A stretch of 64,000 bases of DNA from Lentinus brumalis (Eukaryota > Basidiomycota > Agaricomycetes > Polyporales > Polyporaceae). The notes beneath the pieces were generated by a model, which worked only from the letters and a program-made list of their open reading frames with translations, searched no databases and was not told the DNA's origin. Shown piece by piece: positions 55,201 through 64,000 of this stretch (within the stretch, counting starts at the first letter, position 1; each line of letters starts with the position of its first letter). The stretch spans positions 577,714 to 641,713 of the forward strand of contig MARA01000024.1 in NCBI GenBank assembly GCA_001792895.1, given 5' to 3'. The translations under genes and the position numbers were made by a program.

Positions 55201-56254
55201 ATGGCCATGTTCAAGTCGCTCACCTCCGCCGCCGTCGCACCAGGTAAGCGATGCCATGCAGTACTTTTAACGATCGTCTGTTGACCATGCATATAGTCAA
55301 TCCGCCCAGCAATCCTGAGGACGCGACGAAGCAGGCATTGCTCGCGGTGGTACAGGTTTGGCTGGATCGTCTGTCGGCCATGTCAATTGTGGTAAGTACT
55401 TCGGATTTAGTCACTTTCGTTCCTTGATGCGCCACATACCCGCCGGGGCGCGCAAGCATCATACGGTAATGTACTTATCGTATGGAGATGATATAGAGCG
55501 CATATACTGACCGCTGGTACGCATATACCCATTCAGACGTCGTTCTTCGTCTCCATCGACAGCATGCTCTATTCCTTCCCCGCGCGCCCGGACTCGAACG
55601 AGTGGTCAGCCACGGACACGCTCATTATTGCGAGCTTGGGCGGCGCAATCATTTTCCATGTCTGCGCATGTGAGTGGCGCCAAGCACACGAGTATTCCTC
55701 TTGACGTCTGACGCACCGCTAGCCATCCTTGCATATATCGGCTCCTTCGTCCTCATCCGCTACCGCCTCGCGGACGCAGAGAAGACGGAACAGGATACTG
55801 AGAGCGCCGCCCCAAGATGTCAGTTGACACAGCTCGCAAGCAGTTCCGTGCCGGCATGCAAACACACTCTCCCGGCCCCGTCCTTTCGGCGACGACGACT
55901 CCCACCGAGATCGTCCGCGACATCACATGGGAGGCATACACCGACCTCCGCTCGCTCATCTCCGTCAGCCAGGTGCATCCGTTCGCGTGGTTGTGCGGCG
56001 TGGTGCGCAAAGCTGGCTTCAGGAAAGACCCCGAGGCTGCTGGTGCTGACGACGCGGTCGTAAAGTTGAACTCAATGGTGCTCATGCTGACGCGCGTCCA
56101 CACCGTGACAGTGGTCATGGCCATTCTCGGATTCATCCTCGCGTTGTTGGGTACCATTGCGTACTTCTGGACGGAGATCCCGAGGACTCTTGGTATCTTC
56201 GCTAGCGCATGCCTAGGAGGATGTCTGTTTGCTGGCGCGATTGCTGTGCTCTAG
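55201..56254 (+). CDS. Multi-pass membrane protein of unknown function (paralogue of the gene at 50709)
   Basis: Starts MAMFKSLTSAAVAP, joined by an intron to VNPPSNPEDATKQALLAVVQ and VWLDRLSAMSIV, then to TSFFVSIDSMLYSFPARPDS. The segment LIIASLGGAIIFHVCASILAYIGSFVLIRYRL (two exons) is followed by a charged middle region with SVDTARKQFRAGMQTHSPGP and DITWEAYTDLRSLISVSQVH. Two last helices are TVTVVMAILGFILALLGTIAYFW and GIFASACLGGCLFAGAIAVL. The architecture and key words (VQ-W-DRL, FVLIRYRL, IFASACLGG) match the gene at 50709. An intron is probably needed between the RYRL and SVDTARKQ frames (about 55810-55816 or nearby), and this join is uncertain. Function is unknown. Confidence 0.75.
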
Positions 56255-56399
56255 ACCAGTTATGAAGTAACAGTGTCCCAAAACTTGTACCATCCTGTAT
56301 CAATGCAAATTGGCGCATCATCAGATTCTCGAGGTCGTAAGGATTAATTTTCTGCGTGCCGCTGATATCCATGCCATTAGTATCACCAGCGGAGGTAAA

Positions 56400-58609
56400 T
56401 CAGTCGAAACGCCGAGGTGAGTTCGGCACCAAAGCCCAGACGCCAACCATGACAGCCATCATCGAAACAACACTATAGCAAGGTAAGCCCAGATCCGAAC
56501 ATCAGGAGGATAGTAGAGCCACTTACACAGGCTGCAAAACCTTGATCCCGACCTTGGACGCAAGCGCACCCGTGACGAATGGCAAGAACGCCGACCCCGA
56601 CTGCCCAATCGCCGCAATCCAGCCAATACATCCCGAGAGGAGGTAGGGCGGGAAGACGCGCCGGGTATGGCTCATCACAAGTGGGTACATGGGACCCAAC
56701 AGCATGCCGACGCCTGCGACGGCCACAGCGCCGCCGACGAGCGAGGGCACGAGCCAGACGACAATCTCCAGCCTGCGTGTAGCGTAGATAAGTGAGTGCT
56801 CTTGTAGAAAGTCATGGGAGAAGGTAAGACAGATGCGTACGCAATGCAGAGGGTGCCGTAGAGGAAGATTGCGCGTCTCTCGCCGACCTGTTGTCAATGC
56901 GTCAGTGAGTGTCTCTGCGCCATAAGGCATGCATGGAGGGGCGATACGTACGAGTTTGTTCACCCGAGGAGGACGATGCGCCCCACCATCAGTCCTGTCA
57001 TGACAATGAGAAGGTGTCTTCTAAGCATGATAGCAGTGTGGGACATACCGCCGAAGAAACCAGACGAGATATACCCGGAAGAAGAGCCGCCTCCACGCAG
57101 GTCGATAATATACGTGACGATCCACCCGCCGAGCGTGACCTCGGTGCCGACGTAGATGAGAATGAACAGTGCGATGAGGTGGACGTCGCGCAGGCGCATG
57201 ATCTGCTGGTACTTGCTGCCGCTTAGGCCGTTGTCGCGGTCGTTCGCAGTGGGGGGTATGCCTATCTCGGTCAAGAGAGCTGGAGGTCGAGGTCGAGATC
57301 AGCAGCTGTGCAGTGGAGCGCTAGTAGATGATGAGCGGAAACGCACCTTCGAAGGTCCTGAACTTGTAGACAGAAGCGATAGCGCAGATGTTGATGAGGG
57401 CCAGTCCGAGCGAGACCAGATAGTGGAAGGACCAGCGCGGCAGCTGGGAGAATTGGGTGGCGACGAGCGGGGCCGACAGCGCACCAGCCCCTGCGAATAA
57501 CACACACAATGAGCGTCGATCATGAGCAACTCGCTGAGCGGTGTAGGGAGTGGGAGTATGGCTCACCGTAGCATGCATGCAGCACGGCGAGTCGCGTCGA
57601 GACATGCTCCTTGAGTCCGGCCACGAAGGTGTTGGCGCCTGACAGCTACCGCCTCCGTTGGTACTTTCTGTTGAGCATGAACCCGTGGAACAGAACGCAC
57701 CTGCAGAGCTATGCCGAGACCCATGAAGAACTGCCCGAGTACGAATATCGGGAACGGTGGTGCCGGAGCCTCAAGGGCATATCCGATCATTTGAGATACA
57801 GCGCCTGCAAGTCAGTTAGGCTATGATCCTTTCGTTCCAGCGAGGAAGCTAGGTAGTACCGACAAACAACACCTGCGATGCAGATAATTATGAGATATAA
57901 GAGATGTGACTCCGAGAGAGTACAAGCGTACCTTGCCGAACCCGAAGCGATCCGTGAGGTAGACGTTCAGAGCCGCAGCGACAGCGAACCCCTGCATAAC
58001 GAGACGCGTCGGCATGCAGAGCACTGAGATCGATGGCGGCCGCAATCCGCAGTACGGCACTTACAAGGAAGTTAAACACGAAGATCAACGAGACGATAGC
58101 GAACCCTATCTGCGCTCCCGACACCCGTCAGCACTTCCCAGAATGCAAGTGACGACAGCACAGAGTCCAGACGCACATTGTACGCGACCTGGATGCGCGG
58201 CAACAGCGGACCAGTAGTACCGTCGTTCCAGCCGGCGAGAAACATCATCGTCAGCGCCGTCGCATACATGACGTGCGCCCGGAACGGCAGCCGCCTGTTC
58301 GACTCCGAGTTCGTAGTGCCCTGCGGCGCGGACATCTGGGACGAACGCTCCGCATCGACCGCTTGCTGCGTGACAACCACGGGAAGCGAGACCGCTGAGC
58401 AATGGGCTTGGGTATCGAGTGGCTCGAGGGCGATCTCCTCCGGTTGGTTTTGGCTTCGAGTTGGGGGTCCCTGGAAGCTGGGCGCTCCTTTGTAGTGGAG
58501 GTGCGGGACGACGTCCGCTTGTCTGACAATTTCCACACTGTGGGTGAGCTACCATCGACTGCATGTTTAAGCATGGAGAATCAAGAGGCACGTACTCCGA
58601 GTCGTTCAT
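56400..58609 (-). CDS. Major facilitator superfamily transporter (FHS/BSC6-like)
   Basis: Twelve-helix-type MFS permease in many short exons. The N-terminus MNDSD joins by an intron to VEIVRQADVVPHLHYKG and a cytoplasmic stretch, then HVMYATALTMMFLAGWNDGT and TGPLLPRIQVAYNV, the typical first helix and loop of this group. Later pieces are GFAIVSLIFVFNFLVSAV, GFAVAAALNVYLTDRFGFGK, GYALEAPAPPFPIFVLGQFF and APLVATQFSQLPRWSFHYLV. The second half has VHLIALFILIYVGTEVTLGG and WIVTYIIDLRGGGSSSGYIS, then VGGAVAVAGVGMLLGPMYPL and LLSGCIGWIAAIGQSGSAFL. A last intron leads to the end VVVSMMAVMVGVWALVPNSP-RRFD. Related fungal proteins are annotated 'bypass of stop codon 6'; the substrate is unknown and may be a sugar. 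No stop or frameshift was evident, although not every join was checked base by base. Confidence 0.85.
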
Positions 58610-59338
58610 CTTCAGCTGTGAATTGGGGTGGATCTACGTTTGTGATGTAAGTCAGGCGGATTGCACATCTCGGAGGTAGTTTGCTCCTATAGACTCGCAC
58701 TTACACCCCCGTACACCTCCTCGTCGGATACTGATCGTATGGATGGAGAGAAGGAGCGCAGAGTAGAGATGTGGTCAAAGGAAGAGGACGCCAGGATTTC
58801 GCGTAAGGGGGCGTCATGATAACTCCGATGATTCTCCGAGCGAGCCTTAGTCACTGACTCGCTGCCGGGTACAACCTGGTACAACAGACTGCCGACAATC
58901 AGTAGCGTAGAATACACTTTGCGAAGTTCGACATTCGTGGTTCCAGAGCATTATGTGGATATGTGAGTTAGGACTGCGCGGTGGCTTCTTTGTCAGTCTT
59001 ACCCGTCCGAATGGCATGACATATGATGCTATACACGAAAAGAGACCTACACATATGTGGAACTAGTAAAGCCATACTGACGCACTGCGGGGGTGAGTAT
59101 AGACGTATGTATCACGTCGTCGCGACGCCAGTCACCGGACGCCCTCCTCAGCTCTAGCTGCTCGCATGGCTACTCTGACCTCGGACTCGGTCGGCACAGC
59201 GAGTGTGGACTGCTTCGTTGGGATTTCCACCTTCTTGTCCTTGAGCAGCTCTCGGAACGACCGCACATCGTCCTCGTCACTGCATGCAGATGCCACCATA
59301 TCAGCAGCGACCCATACGGTGTGAGTAATCAGAGATGC
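58610..59338. other. Intergenic spacer
   Basis: Upstream region of the MFS gene and 3' flank of the DUF3445 gene. A minus-strand frame of 76 codons (58687-58917) has no recognisable motif. Confidence 0.5.
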
Positions 59339-60834
59339 CTACGTTATGAGACCGCGGTCGAGTTGACTCTGGGTGAGTTCTCGCAGGTACGGAAGCAGAA
59401 GTGCGTCGTACTTCTGCGTCCCCTTGTACTAGCAGCGACCGTCAGCCACGATTGTCACGAGCACACGAGAAACATGGCGAGTACTCACCGTGAGCATGAC
59501 GGGGTCTGTCTCAAGGTGCACCTTCTCCAGCAGGGCCGGCACGAGAGGGCTGTCCGCAAAGTCTTCGATCTTGCGCAGGATCGGATGTCTGTGCTAGCTC
59601 GTTAGTGCATTGACTTCCGGGTCCACGGCGGTCACTCACACTCCGAAGATGATGGCGTTGGTGCGTGGGAGCTTGCGGAAAGTCTGGTGGTCGATCCGCA
59701 GCCAGAAGTCCTTCGGATGTATCTCAGGATTCGCTGGTGCGGAAGCGACATTGTCTAGGGCATTGAAGATGAGCGGGGAATCTTTTAGGAGGCCAAATGT
59801 ATGAGACTCACGCCAGAACAGGTTGCGGTCGTCTGTGATCATCCAGCTGGACCGCTCGAACGGCTGATCGGGCTTGAAGCGTCTGAGCGTGCGTTCGACG
59901 CTCACGAGGAGCTTCTCGTTGAAGTAGGGCACAGGCTCATGGAGGACTTTGATAGGTTTGCCTATGGTCTCCGAAAGGAGGTAGAAGCCTGGAAAAGTGT
60001 AAGCTGGAATATACGGCTGCAGTTTTACGCCGGCATACTTACCTGGGAATGCTATGAGACCCCCAACGAGATAGATCTGCCCGTCTTCGCGCTCTCTGCC
60101 CATCAAGAAGTCATCCTGGACCAGCCTACAGAAGTATGAGAACGCGCACTATATCAGGACGTGCAATTTACCGAGCGATCACACGCAGTGCATCGACGCC
60201 TCGCTTCTTGCTCAGGTCTTCGTGCCGCTCGTCCATCACATGGTTTGTGATCGTGTCGTATCCTTCGCGAGTGAATAGCGTTGGGTACCGCTTCGGAAGG
60301 TAGTCAACAAGCTCCATAAGGAGTTCCCCGCATGCTTCGTCGTTGTCCGGCAGCGAGTCGATGACGACCTTTCCTGTACGGGATTTATGAGTTTGGGACA
60401 TCGTGCAGTCAGTTCGACAGACCTTGTTCCTTTATAACCCGTGCCTTCTCGTCGAGATACCACTTGTACTCCTTGTCGATCTCGATCCAATGGTTTACAT
60501 GCATGGGCTGATGCGCCATAGTCTGTCCGCGCGCCTGAAGTTAGACATGGCGAGCAATAGTAGCTGTGCTATATACCTGATAGTATGGATGGCGCACTGT
60601 CTTGTTCACATACACAAAGTTGCGCGAAGTGGTCTTCTCCAGGTCAAACTCGGTCAGAGGATCGGGATTCGGGAGTGACGACCCTGGCTGCAGGACTATC
60701 TCCTCCTTTGCACTTGCAAACCCTTGAGGCGTACCAGAAGACTTCCCATACGACCCTCTGAAGCGAAGATAGAGCCAACAGAGGAGACTTGCGACAAGGA
60801 CCGCGCCGCCTGCCAGTATGGGACCATTCGACAT
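59339..60834 (-). CDS. DUF3445 protein (heme-dependent oxidative N-demethylase-like) with N-terminal membrane anchor
   Basis: Begins MSNGPILAGGAVLVASLLCW, a single membrane-anchor helix followed by LYLRFRGSYGK. The DUF3445 domain then reads NFVYVNKTVRHPYYQ, MAHQPMHVNHWIEIDKEYKW, EACGELLMELVDYLPKRYPT, QIYLVGGLIAFPG, KPIKVLHEPVPYFNEKL and DQPFERSSWMITDDRNLFW. It continues LRIDHQTFRKLPRTNAIIFG and HPILRKIEDFADSPLVPALL. The last intron (GTGAGT...TGCTAG) joins VML-T to YKGTQKYDALLLPYL, ending LDRGLIT. The family is named for a bacterial heme enzyme that demethylates secondary amines. The fungal substrate is unknown. The anchor suggests attachment to the ER or another membrane. No lesions were seen. 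Confidence 0.85.
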
Positions 60835-61411
60835 GCTGGCGTGTGGGTGAGTCTGTCCAAGCTCCAACCCTGCGAGTCCCATTCAGGCCGAATCTTATCA
60901 CGAGGGCTCGTGGGCTAGAACCGCGATAGCAGCCAACTTATGGACTTCCTCCGCCATGTGGCATATGCATAAGATTTCCCATGAGTAAGTCCCTTCCAAT
61001 CTGAGTCGGCCGCTCTGCAGTTAGTCTCACTGCGTTGGATCTGCTCCGAAGGCTGGAAGCTCCTAAACCGTAGACGTAAGCAGCCGAGTCGTTATCCTGT
61101 CCAGGTAAATATCAGACTCTGTCACGAACTCATCTCGTGGAATGATCACGTAACTTGAAGTAACTTTGCCTTGGAGGCTCCGGAGTCCCATAGAGTCCCA
61201 TGGTCGGTCCGTATGACAGAAAAGATACGATCGAGGACTGTCCACTGCCAGTACTCAAGTACTTATCGCCGAGCCTACATTTACTCACTGTGATAGCTTG
61301 TCATCGGAGTTGAACTGAGTATACTGTACTCTACATTGCATGCCTAGTCGGAGTTTGCGGACTGCGAATATCCTGATTGGTGCCACTGCAGCGCCTCCAG
61401 CTTAACCTTCA

Positions 61412-62243
61412 ATGCAAACGGTCATGGCCTCGAATCTCGATTCCTATGTGAAGACTTCCAAACCACCTCCCAAAGCACTCGCGACTTCCCAAGAAATACG
61501 CGACAGAGGGTCAACGTTTGTGGCCACAGTGTACGCGGCGACGAGCCCCGAAGAAGCCCGCAAAGCCATCAACCATCTCAAGAATGTCACACACGGTGCT
61601 CGGCCTGCAACGCATGAAATTGCGGCATGGCGATGCATGGTGCTCAAGCCGCAGCGAGACGGCCTTGGAGGTCCGGACGACTTCGAGGTCGTTAGTGGTT
61701 CTGACGACGACGGCGAGAAGTACGCCGGAGGGCGCGTGCTCAAGGTCATGCAGGCCGAGGGCGTCATCGATGCTGTGGTCGTCGTCAGTCGTTGGTATTA
61801 TTTACTCGAGCAAAGTACTTGTTCAGAGAGGTCACTGACGGGAAGCGTGTGACATCAGGTTCGGCGGAGAGATGCTCGGCCGTGTGCGCTTCGACCACAT
61901 CGAGATGTGCGCGCGGGAGGTCTGCCATGCATTCCGACGCAAGGACGACATGGCCACTTGCATCGCTACTCTAGCGTCTCTGGACCAGACGCTTGCGTCA
62001 CTACGCACACAGCTGGCCGCGGCGACTCGGCCAGCGGACACCAACGACGCCAAGGGAACCGGGGAGGATAACTCGACCGTGGACGGGAGTGTCGTCATTG
62101 CCAAGAAGCCTACTGATCCTTCCTACTCTGCGCTCGAGCAGTCGCTCGACTTTGCAAAGGCGAAGCGTCTTGTCACCGCACGAGAGAACTCTATCAGGAG
62201 CGTCAGAGTTGCGCTGAAGAAGGCCCAGGGCAAGACAGCATAA
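61412..62243 (+). CDS. IMPACT (UPF0029) domain protein
   Basis: Two exons. The first has STFVATVYAATSPEEARKAI, ATHEIAAWRCMVLKP, DDDGEKYAGGRVLKVMQAEG and VVVVSRW; a GTATTA...CATCAG intron joins this to FGGEMLGRVRFDHIEMCARE. That is the complete IMPACT N-domain core (D-D-GE..AGG...L, then the VV.RWFGG-like turn). The C-terminal part is a charged region likely to be helical (YSALEQSLDFAKAKRLVTAR). Yeast YIH1 and animal IMPACT carry an RWD domain before this core and inhibit GCN2 through GCN1. No RWD domain is present here: only about 30 residues precede the core. The protein may therefore be a stand-alone IMPACT-fold member with another role. Start is 61412 or the ATG at 61424. Confidence 0.85.
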
Positions 62244-62856
62244 CCAGGTTTCTCCTGCTACACCTCTCCTCTCCTAGCCAAGGCGCACTACAGGATGGAT
62301 AGGCCGCTGTATAGCGACGCCGCTATTCCGCACCCAACTGGTCCGAGAGAACCTCGATTCCTCCGACCCTGCCACGGTCGCATCCCGAGATAAACGTGCC
62401 CTCCAGCATCCTGTGCTCCTTGCGTCCATCCACGCCCTCGTTAATTTCGCATCATGGCGTAGCGTACTGGGGGAATATTTTCTAGGGAGATACGCCCACC
62501 TCCGCCGCGGTTCGCAAACCAATCGCTACCAGTTTGTCATTATAGCGAGCCGTCGTCGGAGGCAAATCTCCGCTGCTGTCTTTCTCCAAACCAGCACCCG
62601 TACATATTCTCACATCACGCAGGTTCGTGTCATGTTCGACTGCTACTTTTCTTTGCCGAATGAAGACCACGCGCCCGCACTGTGCTGTGGTCGAGACGGC
62701 TACCTATGCCTCATTGTTCCATAAGCGCCGGAGGATGTGGCGCAGTCTGATTGCACCAATAGTAAGTGGACTTCTTCGCCAGTGACCACCACCAACCGGT
62801 TGATGACCTCCAAATCACCTTGAACTTTTCACCCCACTCCCAGCGTTAGACGCAAT
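62244..62856. other. Intergenic spacer
   Basis: Between the IMPACT-domain gene and the CRN-like gene. Short frames only, with no recognised element. Confidence 0.5.
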
Positions 62857-64000
62857 ATGGCTGAAGATCAGATAATGCTGCGCTATTTCTCGGTCGTGAA
62901 CGGTTCAAGCAGTGACCGCTACGTATTTCTCAGAGTAGCTCCAAGCTCTACTGTGCAGGACGTCATCGAGATCATCGCAACGCAATTGAAGCAGCTGCAG
63001 GGTCATATTGTGCTCTGGAAGGTGAGTCTACGCTGCAAGCTGTGGCCCTTAGAAGGGGGTATTGCCACGGTATTGCTGACAACCACTGTTTTTAGCCACG
63101 TGAATTTCTACCGAAGAGTGGCCACGACCGCCTCCGTTCCCTAATGAAAGAACACGGCGGTGACGTGAGCGAATTCTGCAACGAGCTAGATAGGGAGGCT
63201 CTCGTATCAGACATCTTTGGCACTGGCGTCCGGGCAGACGCCATTACCACGCTCGTGGCAGAGGTCCCCATCCGGGAGACCGTGACAGTTGCTGCACCTG
63301 AGAATCTTGACGAGGCGAAGGATATCCTCACTAAGCTCAAGGAAGGTACGTGCATCTCATCTTTGCGCGTGCTATGTAGCACATCCAGGACACGCCTGAC
63401 ATGCGTCCCAGGCTTCAAGAAAGTGCTGCAGACAGGACCCAGTGGTACGCCATCTCAGAATTGCAAACCAAAGACGTACTTTAAGATTCAGTGTGGTGAC
63501 TTCCCTATCCTCGACGGACGATATGGCGACGAGCCTACCACCGTCGCTCCCCCCGTCGAAGATTTCCACTATGTGTTTGCGCAATTCAAGGCTGAGCTTC
63601 GTGATGAGCAATTGCAGCTCCCTGAGGAGTTCGTTCGACAAGTCGCCGAACTCATGGATTCTGTTTCGCAGATCGAAACCGACGAAGTCCGCCGTCGGAC
63701 GACCACACGCTCTCTTCTCAACAACATCCTCTCCGCTACCTTCGCACAGCTCGTCGATAGCAACAAGACGCCGGCTGACCACATCTATAGCTTCAGCCGA
63801 GTGAGTCCGCCATTGGGCATTGCGGGGCTGGCTATAGTGGAGGAGACGGCCGAGTTTGGCACTGGGGGCGATGGCTCAGTTCATGGCTCTTTCTCCTATA
63901 TCCAGCATTGGATGAATGCGACCCAAAAGGTAAGTGCGTTTCCCTATCCCTGATCTAGCTTTTCAACCCTGTTGACGAAACGTCAGGCCCTCTTGGATGC
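62857..64000 (+). CDS. Crinkler (CRN)-like protein: ubiquitin-like header plus possible REase-fold domain (partial, runs off the window)
   Basis: The first exon (MAEDQIMLRYFSVVNGSSSD, RYVFLRVAPSSTVQDVIEII, ending GHIVLWK, then PREFLPKSG after an intron) has the pattern of the ubiquitin-like header of CRN/Crinkler-type proteins: a hydrophobic strand, a TV-x-D-x-I helix and a closing LWK. It is followed by DILTKLKE-GFKKVLQTGPSG, KPKTYFKIQCGDFPILDGRY and FHYVFAQFKAELRDEQ. A later segment reads LAIVEETAEFGTGGDGSVHG and SFSYIQHW. This resembles the REase-fold segment (EEK-x-E..GTGG) found before kinase-like domains in Agaricomycete CRN-type proteins, but the expected Lys is Thr here. An alternative 39-nt intron (63801-63839) would remove part of this region. 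The gene is cut at 64000 just after an acceptor (CGTCAG). Assignment is by pattern, without a search. Confidence 0.6.

Noticed and set aside
58687..58917. 76-codon minus-strand frame upstream of the MFS gene
   Set aside because: No motif and no splice link to the transporter, whose own start is well supported at 58609.

Overview
The window is nuclear DNA of a basidiomycete fungus, very probably an Agaricomycete (possibly a polypore, at low confidence). The evidence is GC-rich genes split by many GT-AG introns of about 50-70 bp, four FunK1-type protein kinase genes (a family expanded in mushrooms), and membrane-protein families typical of Agaricomycetes. No rRNA, tRNA, CRISPR array or autonomous transposon was found by eye.

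Layout. 0.4-6.3 kb: two minus-strand FunK1 genes, one with a single-base frameshift and one a decayed pseudogene. 7.1-20.9 kb: a housekeeping block with an APH-fold small-molecule kinase ending in the peroxisomal signal SKL, TIM22, the PP2A leucine carboxyl methyltransferase (one frameshift), a TMEM70/TMEM223-like mitochondrial protein, dynactin p25, a TRK potassium transporter and a metal-dependent amidohydrolase. 21.4-24.1 kb: an apparently intact FunK1 gene. 24.9-37.3 kb: a roughly 2.9 kb segment present twice in direct orientation. It carries the 5' part of a flavocytochrome b2 gene plus about 1.6 kb of GC-rich upstream DNA; the first copy is a truncated pseudogene and the second a complete gene. 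37.8-45.8 kb: an arrestin-related (ART) adaptor with a PPxY motif, a single-pass membrane protein, and a third, intact and more diverged flavocytochrome b2 gene on the other strand. 48.6-56.3 kb: an isocitrate-lyase/PEP-mutase superfamily lyase, then two paralogous four-helix membrane proteins flanking a fourth FunK1 gene that is frameshifted in its catalytic loop. 56.4-64 kb: an MFS transporter, a membrane-anchored DUF3445 (heme-dependent oxidative N-demethylase-like) protein, an IMPACT-domain protein, and the 5' part of a Crinkler (CRN)-like gene cut by the window edge.

Functional themes. (1) Both intact flavocytochrome b2 genes lack a mitochondrial presequence and end in PTS1-like tripeptides (SKM, AKL); the APH-type kinase ends in SKL. 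This suggests peroxisomal hydroxy-acid metabolism rather than classical mitochondrial lactate oxidation. (2) FunK1 genes show birth and decay: one intact, two with single-base frameshifts, one pseudogene without the catalytic Asp. Two share a conserved block upstream of their coding regions. (3) Three apparent one-base deletions, one in a housekeeping gene, make local assembly indels a real possibility.

Exon joins were inferred from GT-AG signals and reading-frame continuity, without RNA or homology searches. The gene-poor stretches 27.9-33.6, 40.6-42.0 and 45.8-48.6 kb hold many splice-like signals but no gene I recognise.
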